Shown here: in pieces, positions 1 to 8,128 of the stretch
Numbering within the stretch: the stretch's first letter is position 1
How the letters are laid out: each line of letters begins with the position of its first letter
Assembly: GCA_016928155.1 (NCBI GenBank)
Contig: JAFGLG010000009.1
Location: forward strand, 62,001 to 126,000
Direction: 5' to 3'
DNA from: Candidatus Woesearchaeota archaeon
GTDB lineage: Archaea > Nanobdellota > Nanobdellia > Woesearchaeales > JAFGLG01
DNA length: 64,000 nucleotides
Notes under the pieces: generated by a model
What the model was told of the DNA's origin: nothing
The model's input: only the letters and a program-made list of their open reading frames with translations
Databases searched by the model: none
Made by a program: the position numbers and the translations under genes

Positions 1-2096
1 TAATACAGCTTTCCCCTCTGGATATCCATATAATCCTCTCCCGGATTCCTGACAAGATAAAGGGTCTTTCCGCCAGACTGGGTCTGGGATGCAAAGTCTA
101 TATCATTGAGGATGAAATCAGGCCTGTTCGGATCGACATCAGAAAACCACATGCTGTAGACATCATCAATCCTGGAGGGATAATGATGCACACCATAGAA
201 CTTCACATCAGATGAAGCAGACTTATTCCACTGCACAACAACAGATGATGATGCCTTAGGAAGATCAAAGACCCAAAAATCAAAAGCAGAAGGAGTTGAG
301 TTATCCAGTATGTCCAATGCGAATCTTATTGTGACATTGCGTCCGGCAGTAGAATTCTCAAAATCATCAAACACCCTGAATGACTTATCCTGCACAGCAC
401 ACACCCTTATGGTGCGGTTCTGATACTCGCACTGAGGAAGATTCAGTGATGCGAAACCTGCAGCATCTGTATAATACAGCAAGCCGTCCTTCCTGAAAAG
501 ATAGAGCTTATCTGACCCGAATGATGAATCACCTGCAGAGATGGTGAATGAACCCCCCTTTAGCAACCCATACCTGGAAAAGACAAAGGAAAGAGTGGCA
601 TTTGGCGTGCTGAAATAATTCCCGGCATAAAAGAAATTAAGGCTGATGTTCGGGGCGGAGACATATGAATAATCCTTGAGGCCATCAATGAAATATTCTG
701 TGCCATCATCAGCTGTCCTGTTGACAATGATCACCATAGGCCAGTCCTTGTCGCCTGCAAAATCATCCCGATAATCAAGCTCGAACTCGCAGGTGCAGTT
801 GTCATTAAAGGAGCTCCTGCACAGAGAATGCTTCTCGACTATGTCGAAATAGGCCTTCCTGATATTCTTAGAGCAGTCAAGCTCCCAAGTCAAGCCTTCT
901 GGGGAGAAAGAATTCAAAGCCTCAATCTTCTCCTCTGCACAGGCCTTCACATCATCCTCATCCATGCACTCCCTGAACTTCCCCAGACTTGCATAGACCT
1001 TCTCATACACACCAAGATCATAATCGACTTCAGTGCGGAAATTAGGCTTCACCGAATACTGGGCAAATGATGAGAAAGAGGATGATGCAGAAGAAGACTG
1101 CGCAGAGGAATCCAGACCAAGAACCTGCCTCGGATTTATCCATTCGCCGTTCACATGGACACCGAAGTGCAGATGAGGCTGGCCCTTGGGAAGACCGCAT
1201 GCAGAAGGAAGTCTGCAACCATCCCTGCATCCTGCAGTCAGGCCAGTATATCCTATGATGTCGCTGGCCCTCACGCTCTTCCCGACAGCAATGCCCGGCG
1301 CATACCTGCTGAGATGGGCATAAAAGTAAAGCACACCATTACCATCAACCATCTTTATCATGTCACCGGCTGCACCACGACATCCCATATCCACAATCTG
1401 GCCGTCTGCAACAGCAAAAACAGGTGTGCCGACTGCTGCCCTGAAATCGATGCCCTCATGCCTGCCTGTATAAGGCCTGCCCTGGCTGTCATACCTCTGC
1501 CTCGGCCTGCCGAACTCGCTCGTGACAATAAGCTCCTGAAGAGGAGGATGCTCCAGTGAACCAGCGCCGGCGGAATCCCAGAGACCTACACCTATGAGCC
1601 TTGAAGAGAATCCCAGAACACCCAATGAACCTAACTGCTTCAGCAGGACATCATAACTATCAACAGGCAGAACACCGCCAGGGAATGAGAGCATGTAATA
1701 ATCCATGTTCCTGTTAAAAATTCTTGAATATGAACGGGCAAGATGATCCTGAGGCCTGCACCCCTCATCCCATATGGAATACTGATAGCTTGAACCGCAA
1801 TCCTGTGAATAGATGCCACCATACTGCCCTAAGTCATAAACAGACTTCTCGGCAGACAGGGAGGCTGAGCTGTCCACATAGAACAGGATATCCTCGCCCT
1901 CAGCATACATTGAGAGCAGGCCCATCTGCTTCTCACCAAGGAAGCGATCACGGGTCAAGGCCTTGTATTTCAGATTCAGGCTGATACCTGTGTAGACGAC
2001 AAAAATTATCATTATGAAAAGTATGGTGATAGGATAGACCACAGTCCCTCTCTTTCCCGTAACAATTCCCCTTCCTGATACCCTTCCTGCCAACAT
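1..2096 (-). CDS. Membrane-anchored M23 (LytM-type) metallopeptidase, C-terminus off window
   Basis: The minus-strand frame is open from an ATG at 2096 to the window edge, so at least 698 residues are present and the C-terminus is missing. A short basic N-terminus (GRGIVTGKRGTVV) precedes one membrane helix at about residues 16-36. An M23 domain follows at about residues 190-325 with all zinc ligands: HEGID (HxxxD, near 212), YAHL, and HLHFG (HxH, near 308). M23 enzymes cut peptide cross-links in peptidoglycan, and some act on other proteins. Beyond the domain is a Ser-rich stretch and a long unrecognised, probably extracellular region. The start lies 1 nt after the stop of the upstream gene, so it is the distal member of the surface operon. 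Substrate is unknown, since archaea lack murein. Confidence 0.85.
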   Translation of the reverse strand, partial: MLAGRVSGRGIVTGKRGTVVYPITILFIMIIFVVYTGISLNLKYKALTRDRFLGEKQMGLLSMYAEGEDILFYVDSSASLSAEKSVYDLGQYGGIYSQDCGSSYQYSIWDEGCRPQDHLARSYSRIFNRNMDYYMLSFPGGVLPVDSYDVLLKQLGSLGVLGFSSRLIGVGLWDSAGAGSLEHPPLQELIVTSEFGRPRQRYDSQGRPYTGRHEGIDFRAAVGTPVFAVADGQIVDMGCRGAAGDMIKMVDGNGVLYFYAHLSRYAPGIAVGKSVRASDIIGYTGLTAGCRDGCRLPSACGLPKGQPHLHFGVHVNGEWINPRQVLGLDSSAQSSSASSSFSSFAQYSVKPNFRTEVDYDLGVYEKVYASLGKFRECMDEDDVKACAEEKIEALNSFSPEGLTWELDCSKNIRKAYFDIVEKHSLCRSSFNDNCTCEFELDYRDDFAGDKDWPMVIIVNRTADDGTEYFIDGLKDYSYVSAPNISLNFFYAGNYFSTPNATLSFVFSRYGLLKGGSFTISAGDSSFGSDKLYLFRKDGLLYYTDAAGFASLNLPQCEYQNRTIRVCAVQDKSFRVFDDFENSTAGRNVTIRFALDILDNSTPSAFDFWVFDLPKASSSVVVQWNKSASSDVKFYGVHHYPSRIDDVYSMWFSDVDPNRPDFILNDIDFASQTQSGGKTLYLVRNPGEDYMDIQRGKLY

Positions 2097-2097
2097 C

Positions 2098-2646
2098 TTA
2101 ACAATCATATATACAAAGCATGTATAACCTCACATTAACAGGGTCCCCCCTATCAGCAGAAGGAAGCCAGACAGACTGGGAAGCACCCGGGAACATCCCT
2201 TCAGCCAATGCTGTTGATGACAGCCTGCCACCCTGATAAAAAATCACATTCTCACCCCCGGAAACAGAGAGGTACCATTGCTTATTCGGAAGCCCATATC
2301 TCTCCAATATCGGGGAAACAAAACCCTCAGACCTATCGAAATCACCCTCTTCCATATCCAAGATTATCAAATCTGCAAAAGCCATGCTCTCGCCATCAAC
2401 CTCCACAGGGCTCCTCAGCAGATTCAAAAGGAAAGTGTTCGCATAAGGCACTTCCGAAATCCTGCTCTCAATATTCTGCTCAGAAGGACCGCTGCATCCT
2501 TTCGAGAGAACCAGCACAGACAGAAACAACACTATCACAAGAACAAATATCATATATACAAAAACATCTGTAAAAATATCAGGGATGGTCCCCTTCCTAT
2601 CCATATTCCATGATCCTCTGCGAAAATCCCTCATCTTCCTCCTCAT
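2098..2646 (-). CDS. Pilin-like single-pass membrane protein
   Basis: This is a 182-aa protein that I do not recognise by family. The N-terminal part MDRKGTIPDIFTDVF (second ATG at 2604) followed by a helix rich in V, L and I resembles the class III (type IV pilin-like) signal of its neighbours. The remaining about 130 residues are predicted to be outside the membrane and have no clear motif. The ATG at 2646 overlaps the upstream stop by 4 nt (ATGA), which suggests translational coupling, but initiation at 2604 would give a leader almost identical to the 4446-5084 gene. Its position between an amidase-domain and an M23 gene suggests a role in the same envelope machine (inferred). Confidence 0.65.
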   Translation of the reverse strand: MRRKMRDFRRGSWNMDRKGTIPDIFTDVFVYMIFVLVIVLFLSVLVLSKGCSGPSEQNIESRISEVPYANTFLLNLLRSPVEVDGESMAFADLIILDMEEGDFDRSEGFVSPILERYGLPNKQWYLSVSGGENVIFYQGGRLSSTALAEGMFPGASQSVWLPSADRGDPVNVRLYMLCIYDC

Positions 2647-3176
2647 TGCGCATTCGGCGTAAGCACACTAAAAACAATCCTTCCATCATGCATGCCTGAT
2701 TCATCCATGTAGAGAATGTATCTCTTCTCGCGGTGCTCAGTGATACCCCCTTTCCCTGGAACCCTCAAATCAGCCATGGGAGACCACCGGTCATACCAAA
2801 GCCTGTTGAAATAAGCTGACTTGAGCTCAGCACCAATATCATCATAAAGCGTGACTTTTGCGGCAATCAACTGATTGCGGCCTGGATTCAATGATCGGTT
2901 GATCTTGTAATCATCCAGAGAGTTCTTGACAACAATGCCTGGATAGACACGATCTATAGAACCATCATAGAGGGATATCCCAGTCTTTGAATAGAGCATC
3001 CTGTTCACAAGTATATCTGATTCTGCTGCCTGGGTATTTATGTTCTTTATCACAAAAAAACCAATAATGACCATAACAGAGATGACAGCAAAGATCGTGA
3101 AGATGAGCCTGAAGACCTGAAGCCACATATCAAACACTTCCTGCCCTTTCCTATCTGCCAGCATCCTGATCCCCAT
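2643..3176 (-). CDS. Pilin-like protein with class III signal
   Basis: A 177-aa protein with leader MLADRKGQEVFDMW (ATG at 3164) or the longer MGIRMLADRKGQ form from 3176. A KGQ-type prepilin peptidase site precedes a long helix (about residues 18-45) that would form the pilin stalk or membrane anchor. The rest is a predicted extracytoplasmic domain without recognisable motifs. The upstream stop TGA shares a base with the ATG at 3176 (TGATG), and the downstream gene overlaps by 4 nt, so it is embedded in a tightly coupled operon. Processing by the GxGD peptidase encoded at 32764 is inferred from the leader type. Confidence 0.7.
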   Translation of the reverse strand: MGIRMLADRKGQEVFDMWLQVFRLIFTIFAVISVMVIIGFFVIKNINTQAAESDILVNRMLYSKTGISLYDGSIDRVYPGIVVKNSLDDYKINRSLNPGRNQLIAAKVTLYDDIGAELKSAYFNRLWYDRWSPMADLRVPGKGGITEHREKRYILYMDESGMHDGRIVFSVLTPNAQ

Positions 3177-4051
3177 CAGCCGAATGCCCCCTTAAAACCA
3201 TCCATCAACGCCTTGCCGACTGTGCCGGGCTCGCCGAAGATGTCGTCCGGCTCAAAAGCCTCCAGAGTCTTAAGATTGCCTATCTCAATGTAGAGACCCA
3301 TCTTCTCATTGCCTATGAGGCCATACTCGAGAGGAAACAAATCCTTATCGAGCCTGACCAAAGAGACACCATCAACATAAAGCTCCTCTGAAAGGGAATT
3401 CAGGATATGGCAGGCAAGGACCTCTGACTTATCAGCCTCTGAATTGTTGACATAATAGATCCGGATACTGCTCTCCTCACTCTGATAATAACCGACATGC
3501 AATGTCAGGATGACATTTGAGACCTGCACATGGGCCAGCCTCTCGTTCAAGGTCATCTCATCGCCAGCAGGCAGATCATTCTCAGTAGACCTCGTGAACC
3601 TCAGATCAAATGAAGGGTTCTGGGCCTTAATGGATGCAGCGACCATCCTGACGAACTCTGATTCATTGACCCCGCCGACAGAATATCCTGTATCAGAGCC
3701 TCCATGAGCCGGATCCACAAGCACCCTCAGGGATGAAAGAGATGCCGGGATCTGATCGCCGCAGGGAAGAGCAAGAAGATTCGTGCTGACATCCTTCCCT
3801 CCGATCTCAATCTTAGAGCCCTTCCTCACAAACCTAATGAAAGGTGTCTTGCCGACACTTGAATCATCAAAATCCAGCCCGACAGACATGTCCCTGATGT
3901 ATGGATAGACGATCTGCCTGGAATCAATCCCTGTCTCTGCGAATGTGAAATAATAAAGCGAGAAAAGCACAAACATATATGCGAAGATAAGGATAAGCCA
4001 CACCAGGACTTTCCACTGCATTTCACCGTCCCTGAACATGACAGGCCTCAT
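3176..4051 (-). CDS. Membrane-anchored N-acetylmuramoyl-L-alanine amidase family protein (Amidase_3)
   Basis: A 291-aa protein with an N-terminal membrane helix (about residues 13-35) and a C-terminal Amidase_3 fold from about residue 105. The expected zinc and catalytic residues are visible: DPAHGG (His, near 114), NESEF (Glu, near 130), LTLHVG (His, near 184) and YIEIGN (catalytic Glu, near 256). The TRSTEND and NERLAHVQ segments match the family's TR...R..AN pattern. Amidase_3 enzymes cleave the bond between N-acetylmuramic acid and the stem peptide in bacterial murein. Its presence in an archaeal pilin-like operon, close to an M23 gene, is unusual. The active site looks intact, so it may act on a foreign wall or on another amide bond (inferred). 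Confidence 0.75.
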   Translation of the reverse strand: MRPVMFRDGEMQWKVLVWLILIFAYMFVLFSLYYFTFAETGIDSRQIVYPYIRDMSVGLDFDDSSVGKTPFIRFVRKGSKIEIGGKDVSTNLLALPCGDQIPASLSSLRVLVDPAHGGSDTGYSVGGVNESEFVRMVAASIKAQNPSFDLRFTRSTENDLPAGDEMTLNERLAHVQVSNVILTLHVGYYQSEESSIRIYYVNNSEADKSEVLACHILNSLSEELYVDGVSLVRLDKDLFPLEYGLIGNEKMGLYIEIGNLKTLEAFEPDDIFGEPGTVGKALMDGFKGAFG

Positions 4052-4383
4052 TTCAGGACACCTCCCAACCTATCAGAGAATGTCTGGCCAGTGCCTGCAA
4101 TCACAGAGACCTTCTCATCATCCACAGTCACATTGAAGCCATAAGAAGATATGTTAAGGGGGTAATCATACACCACATAACCGGGAGCTGCATAAAGGGT
4201 GTTGATGAGCAAGGCAATATCCCTTGAGATATAATTCTGCTCAAAATCATCCCCTGTGACCAAAGAATTGACACCATAGAACATCGGGAAAAAAACTGCA
4301 AGGGCAAGGACAAACTGGATTATTATGAATATCACATCCCATATAACCTCACCTCTCCTGCCAGACCTTGTGCCCATATCCAT
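4048..4383 (-). CDS. Small pilin-like membrane protein
   Basis: About 111 aa when started at the ATG at 4383 (MDMGTRSGRRGEVIW); alternative ATGs are 4419, 4392 and 4377. The SGRRGEVIWDVIFIII leader followed by a hydrophobic helix fits the locus-wide class III signal pattern. The C-terminal half is a short predicted extracellular domain (GQTFSDRLGGVLK end). The start was chosen because a TATA-like element at 4421-4428 would place transcription start near 4397, which makes the 4419 ATG unlikely. It overlaps the downstream Amidase_3 gene by 4 nt. The function is unknown. Confidence 0.6.
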   Translation of the reverse strand: MDMGTRSGRRGEVIWDVIFIIIQFVLALAVFFPMFYGVNSLVTGDDFEQNYISRDIALLINTLYAAPGYVVYDYPLNISSYGFNVTVDDEKVSVIAGTGQTFSDRLGGVLK

Positions 4384-4420
4384 CACAACCATAACCAATA
4401 AAAGCAATATTATGTGCAAT

Positions 4421-4428
4421 ATTTAAAT
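4421..4428 (-). promoter_or_regulatory. TATA-like element of the amidase/M23 sub-operon
   Basis: The sequence atttaaat lies in the gap between the stop of the 4446-5084 gene and the ATG at 4383. It is placed for transcription toward 1, starting about 25 nt downstream near 4397. It suggests that the genes from 4383 to the left edge can be expressed separately from the upstream surface genes. Confidence 0.45.
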
Positions 4429-4445
4429 TATTTATGCAAACAGGG

Positions 4446-5084
4446 CTAAGAATCAGCAGAATCCGGGGCTAAAACCGCACAATTCGTGATCTCTTCAGTG
4501 AAATCAGTCCTGTAACCGGCAACAACCTTATCTGGGGCAGTCTTGTTAATAATCAGCTTGGCGACACCGACATCACCACCGAAAAAGCCCTCTTCCCCAT
4601 AAAGGACAAAACCAGGATAATCCTCTTCAAACCTTCCCAGATACAAGCCATCAAAATGCGGATCATCTGCAGGATAACAATGATTCCACTCCCGGCAGTC
4701 ATCACCCTCCACATCGCCAAAACCGCCATGACAGATGCAGATACAGGCCTTGTATCCGCAGACCTCTGGCTTGAATATCTTATCATCGACAAACCACCCT
4801 GCTGTCTCCTTGACAAAAGCCTCTTGGGCAGGAAATCCCACAATCGCAAAATCAGGCTGGATATAGAACGGGATCTCACATACTGCCTTGTCAGAACCAA
4901 GCAGAAAGATGATGCCATCACCAAGCTTCTGAAGGGACTCATCAGTGCCCTGCTCAGAGACCGGAACAAAAATCCTGTAGATATCATAGCCAAGAGGTAT
5001 CAGCACAAACACCAGCACAGCAAGGAAGATAGCAAGACCGATAATTGTCCTAAGGGTATCAGTCAGGGCGCCTTTCCTGTCCAT
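4446..5084 (-). CDS. Pilin-like protein with Cys-rich ectodomain
   Basis: A 212-aa protein beginning MDRKGALTDTLRTIIG and one membrane helix (about residues 12-35), which is the recurrent class III leader of this locus. The ectodomain contains a Cys cluster (CGYKACICICHGGFGD, plus CREWNHC) suggesting disulfides or a small metal site. No known family is recognised. It starts 4 nt after the stop of the next upstream gene. Surface display after prepilin-peptidase processing is inferred. Confidence 0.7.
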   Translation of the reverse strand: MDRKGALTDTLRTIIGLAIFLAVLVFVLIPLGYDIYRIFVPVSEQGTDESLQKLGDGIIFLLGSDKAVCEIPFYIQPDFAIVGFPAQEAFVKETAGWFVDDKIFKPEVCGYKACICICHGGFGDVEGDDCREWNHCYPADDPHFDGLYLGRFEEDYPGFVLYGEEGFFGGDVGVAKLIINKTAPDKVVAGYRTDFTEEITNCAVLAPDSADS

Positions 5085-5088
5085 TTTA

Positions 5089-5280
5089 TCATCCGAAAAG
5101 ATCCTTCAGGGCGCCGGATGCATTCTTAGAAGTCTGGTTAATCATAGGCCCAACAGTGTCATGACCCATGCCCTTGAGCAGGAAAGCGAAGATGAACCAC
5201 AGGATGACAGCTGCAACAACAGCTATCAGGATGTACTTGATGATGGTCTCCAGAGTCATGTCTGCTTTCTTGTCCATCAT
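5089..5280 (-). CDS. Mini-pilin (about 63 aa)
   Basis: Starts at tandem ATGs (5280 or 5277) one base after the upstream stop, giving MMDKKADMTLETIIKYILI. Almost the whole protein is a basic leader followed by one long hydrophobic helix (IAVVAAVILWFIFAFLL) and a short tail ending LKDLFG. Such minimal pilins can form a filament core or an assembly platform component. A longer in-frame start at 5388 would lie inside the upstream gene and is not preferred. Function is inferred only from architecture and location. Confidence 0.6.
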   Translation of the reverse strand: MMDKKADMTLETIIKYILIAVVAAVILWFIFAFLLKGMGHDTVGPMINQTSKNASGALKDLFG

Positions 5281-5281
5281 T

Positions 5282-5599
5282 TTAGCCTGTACTGAAGCAG
5301 CAGACCTGGTTGCTTGTGCAGTCAATCCAGTCATATGTCTCGGGCGAAGTGATACCAAGATCCTGCGGAGGCTGGATATTACATCCACCAGGTATGGTGT
5401 TCATGTCTGCCCTATTCACACACCTGCCCTTGTTCGCCATGCAGACCTTGGCCTTTGCCTGTCCAGTTGTCTCATCTGTCCCTTCACCAAACTGACCGAG
5501 CCGTCCGCTGAAGATGATGACCAGCACAATGAGAACAACCAGTGCAATCGCCGCAATTATGATGACATTCATCGAAAGTTCAGCACCTTTCCTCTCCAT
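5282..5599 (-). CDS. Cys-rich mini-pilin, paralogue 1
   Basis: A 105-aa protein beginning MERKGAELSMNVIIIAAIA with a single helix, then a short ectodomain with seven cysteines. The tail follows the pattern VCMANKGRC ... GGC ... DC ... VCC, which is shared with the next two genes. The arrangement (C, GxC, C, terminal CC) resembles a small disulfide knot. It is one of three tandem paralogues whose helices all read like NVIIIAAIALxVLxVL. Likely a processed surface pilin; the function of the knot is unknown. Confidence 0.7.
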   Translation of the reverse strand: MERKGAELSMNVIIIAAIALVVLIVLVIIFSGRLGQFGEGTDETTGQAKAKVCMANKGRCVNRADMNTIPGGCNIQPPQDLGITSPETYDWIDCTSNQVCCFSTG

Positions 5600-5623
5600 T
5601 TTATTCCTCCAAATCTTTCATGA

Positions 5624-5902
5624 TCATGACTGACCGCCCTTGTCAGCGCCTGTGGGATTTGTAATGTTGATGCAGCATCTCTGCTTGTCAGGGCAGTCGC
5701 CTGCATAGATGGATATCTCGCCTGCAAAACAACCAGACCTGCACTGCCCATTCTTGGCAGAACAGCTTGAGATCTCCTCACGGAAAATACCAGTGCTGTT
5801 GGTGAATATTATTATAAGGACAATCAGCACAATGAGCAGAATCGCAGCTATGATAATCGTCTGCATCGTCATCTCAACGCCTTTTGATCCCATGGACATC
5901 AC
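5624..5902 (-). CDS. Cys-rich mini-pilin, paralogue 2
   Basis: 92 aa with leader MGSKGVEMTMQTIIIAAIL (ATG at 5893; alternatives 5902 and 5899), one helix, and an ectodomain with the Cys pattern SCSAKNGQCRSGC ... DCPDKQRCC. The spacing NGQC ... C ... CC parallels paralogues 1 and 3 although the rest of the ectodomain has diverged. This suggests fast evolution on a conserved disulfide scaffold. It lies 24 nt upstream of paralogue 1. Confidence 0.7.
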   Translation of the reverse strand: MMSMGSKGVEMTMQTIIIAAILLIVLIVLIIIFTNSTGIFREEISSCSAKNGQCRSGCFAGEISIYAGDCPDKQRCCINITNPTGADKGGQS

Positions 5903-5917
5903 AAATCAAAAGAAAAA

Positions 5918-6214
5918 TCATTCAGGCTGCACACAGCACTTGATAGTCGGATCGACCTTGCCGTCTGCACCCATGCACTTCCAAAGAGGATATGCTGTCG
6001 GGAAATTCTGCACAGATGATCCAGGATCGCCGCAAGACTCACCCGGATAAGCGCACTTGCCGCCCTTATTCTCACAATCATTCAGCTGCTGGCCTGTCTG
6101 CCCCATCCTACCAAGAAATATGATGGACAATATGACAAGCACAAGAAGAGCAATGGCTGCAATGACAATAACATTAAGAGAAATTCCCTGACCTTTCTTC
6201 AGCATGCGATTCAC
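5918..6214 (-). CDS. Cys-rich mini-pilin, paralogue 3
   Basis: 98 aa with leader MLKKGQGISLNVIVIAAIA (ATG at 6205 or 6214). The KKGQGIS segment is the clearest class III prepilin peptidase site of the three tandem paralogues. The ectodomain has the pattern DCENKGGKC ... SCGD ... KC ... KCC. It is the first gene after a 189-bp gap that holds TATA-like and palindromic sequences, so it probably heads a transcript of small pilins. Confidence 0.75.
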   Translation of the reverse strand: MNRMLKKGQGISLNVIVIAAIALLVLVILSIIFLGRMGQTGQQLNDCENKGGKCAYPGESCGDPGSSVQNFPTAYPLWKCMGADGKVDPTIKCCVQPE

Positions 6215-6258
6215 CTCAATTTTTTAATGAATAATCCTGAACCAAACAATCCAAAACC

Positions 6259-6275
6259 AACAGTCTCAGACTGTT
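6259..6275. promoter_or_regulatory. Perfect 8-1-8 palindrome upstream of the mini-pilin genes
   Basis: AACAGTCTCAGACTGTT is an exact inverted repeat (8-bp arms, 1-bp centre). It sits 45 bp upstream of the mini-pilin start and downstream of two TATA-like elements read on the minus strand (6316-6324 and 6281-6290). It could be an operator or a 5'-leader hairpin. No regulator is assigned. The rest of the 6215-6403 gap shows nothing else. Confidence 0.5.
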
Positions 6276-6403
6276 ATACCAATAAATATCCTGATGCTGT
6301 TTAGGGCTATACTGGTATTTAAATGTTTTGGTGATTTCAACTCGAGAATTCTTGGGTTATAGAGGCTGAGAAGCCTGAATAAAAGGTTTCCATCATCCGA
6401 ATC

Positions 6404-6991
6404 TCATTTCTCAAAACCGATCACTGACCTGCCCGGATTAAGAGCAAGATTGCCAGAACATGATATAACCGGAGGATTTGCCGGATCCATCTCAAACCTT
6501 ATGGTGTATTCTGCATCACCTTTGTACCAAGAAGATTCCTCAAAACCACTGACAATTATCCTTGAGACATCACCTTCCTTCCCATTGCTGCAAGAAGGAG
6601 AGCATGCTGCAGGGAAAGAAGTGTCTCTCACCTCACCCTTGAAGACCTTTATCATCGACTCCACTTTTGGACAGTCAACCAGCTTATCAAGCTCAATAGC
6701 GACAATCTCACCATCAAGATTGGGGCCTCCGACAGGGAGGCTCTCAGTATAAGCGACGACATCAAGCTGGCTGGACTGGTCAGCAGCATCATAAGCACCA
6801 ACAATATTCACATACCTGTCAGACCCTGCTTCTGAAGGACCTTTGAAAATATTGGAGATATACTGAACAAGATCATCAATCGCCCCCCTTATACCTTTAT
6901 TATTTATGTGAACAACCACCCCAATGACAATTATTAAAACCACCATAAACATAATTTTCTTCAGACCCTGGCCTTTTTTCTTGAATCTCAT
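6404..6991 (-). CDS. Pilin-like protein with class III signal
   Basis: 195 aa. The N-terminus MRFKKKGQGLKKIMFMVVLII has a KKGQG prepilin site followed by one helix. The ectodomain contains four to five cysteines, including CSPSCSNGKEGD, and an Ig-like look near the C-terminus (AEYTIRFEMD), but no family is recognised. The ATG at 6991 overlaps the stop of the 50-aa gene upstream (ATGA). A gap of 189 bp follows, so this gene may end the upstream transcript. Confidence 0.7.
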   Translation of the reverse strand: MRFKKKGQGLKKIMFMVVLIIVIGVVVHINNKGIRGAIDDLVQYISNIFKGPSEAGSDRYVNIVGAYDAADQSSQLDVVAYTESLPVGGPNLDGEIVAIELDKLVDCPKVESMIKVFKGEVRDTSFPAACSPSCSNGKEGDVSRIIVSGFEESSWYKGDAEYTIRFEMDPANPPVISCSGNLALNPGRSVIGFEK

Positions 6992-7140
6992 CTGAACCTC
7001 AGGGCATTAGAGATGCCTTCCCACAATGACTGGATAGTGCCACGCAGAATACCCATCACAATCAGGACTATCAATGCAACTGCTATGACCAGTATCCAGA
7101 TCAAGACAATCTTCTCAGCACCCTTTTTTCCTAATGCCAT
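6988..7140 (-). CDS. 50-aa mini-pilin
   Basis: A very short gene found by reading the minus strand: MALGKKGAEKIVLIWILVIA, a continuous hydrophobic helix, then GTIQSLWEGISNALRFR. The GKKGAEK leader matches the neighbours. The stop TGA overlaps the ATG of the 6404-6991 gene (ATGA), strong evidence that it is translated and coupled. A second in-frame ATG at 7161 would add seven residues (MVDEGVG). Probably a minimal pilin or assembly peptide. Confidence 0.65.
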   Translation of the reverse strand: MALGKKGAEKIVLIWILVIAVALIVLIVMGILRGTIQSLWEGISNALRFR

Positions 7141-7195
7141 CCCAACACCTTCATCAACCATGATTTATTTAGTTTCTGCTTTCAAACACCCAATA

Positions 7196-8128
7196 TCAAT
7201 CATGCTTATAAACCTTCAGGCCCTCTGAAGCCTTGCCCTCAAGGAAAGTGCAATTGATGAAATTCTTATTCTCCACAGGAGTAAGCATGATACCAGCATC
7301 CCAGGCAGTGCTTGTGGGAGAGCCCACGACATAACCAATGGCTGTGCCAGCAGTACCTCCCCCTAAAGAGATCAAACCAACAGAAGAAATGGTCAGAGGG
7401 ATGCCTATCTCAGCAAACACCCCTGTTGCAGTAAGCACAAATCCTGCTGCCAAACCAATGCCGCCGCCTATATACGCAGAAGCAGGCTTGCCCATATAAC
7501 CCTCTTTTGCCATGACAAAGACAACTGCGAGCGGATTCTCTGTGGATATCATGTCATAATCAGCCATGGACGGATCAGGCTTCTGCTCAAAGCCCCTGTC
7601 AGAGCCTGATGACCCATAAAAATACTCAAAATATGTCTGGTTCCTCGTCAGTGAAGGGATCCTCTCTGACATCAGGAATCCTGAAAAATCATGCAGGGTC
7701 GTCTTCTTCCCGAAAGTGAGCTCAGAGCATATGACGCAGTAAGCCTCATCCTCGACATCAAAGATAGGCAGGGTGCCCTGCCAGTACTGGTCATAGCAGT
7801 CGTACATCATATCTGCAATCTCACTCTTGATCTTATCATCAGAGGTCTGCCCTATCTCCTTATAGTCTGTGCTGCATTTTATCTCGACGACATTTCCGAA
7901 AGCATCGCTAAGATCAGTGCCGGCCAGACGCAGCCTCTTGGAATTCTCGAACACAGAATTCCTGCAGATCTCCTTCTTGATTATCCCTTCAGAGTCCCTC
8001 TTCAGCTGATACTCGTGCCTGATGAATATCACAGCAAAGATTATCATAAGTATCAGCATCATTACCAGGCTCAAAGGCGCTGAAACACCTTTCCTCCTTC
8101 CCCTTCCGATCAATAAAGCCTTGAACAT
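7196..8128 (-). CDS. Membrane protein with C-terminal glycine-zipper segment, paralogue A
   Basis: 310 aa. The N-terminal GRGRRKGVSAPLSLVMML leader and helix fit the locus pattern. The body shares EICRxSV ... IxCxTxY with the upstream gene at 8110, showing that they are paralogues. A long Gly/Ala-rich hydrophobic stretch (about residues 225-280, with GGGIGLAAGF and GGGTAGTAIGYVVG) resembles glycine-zipper segments that oligomerise or insert into membranes. Conserved Cys near the end (NCTF) pairs with QC in the paralogue. Function unknown. It overlaps the upstream gene by 19 nt. Confidence 0.65.
   Translation of the reverse strand: MFKALLIGRGRRKGVSAPLSLVMMLILMIIFAVIFIRHEYQLKRDSEGIIKKEICRNSVFENSKRLRLAGTDLSDAFGNVVEIKCSTDYKEIGQTSDDKIKSEIADMMYDCYDQYWQGTLPIFDVEDEAYCVICSELTFGKKTTLHDFSGFLMSERIPSLTRNQTYFEYFYGSSGSDRGFEQKPDPSMADYDMISTENPLAVVFVMAKEGYMGKPASAYIGGGIGLAAGFVLTATGVFAEIGIPLTISSVGLISLGGGTAGTAIGYVVGSPTSTAWDAGIMLTPVENKNFINCTFLEGKASEGLKVYKHD

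Noticed and set aside
828-1559. Plus-strand frames inside the first 2 kb
   Set aside because: The minus strand here codes for an M23 domain with intact active-site motifs, so these are antisense shadows.
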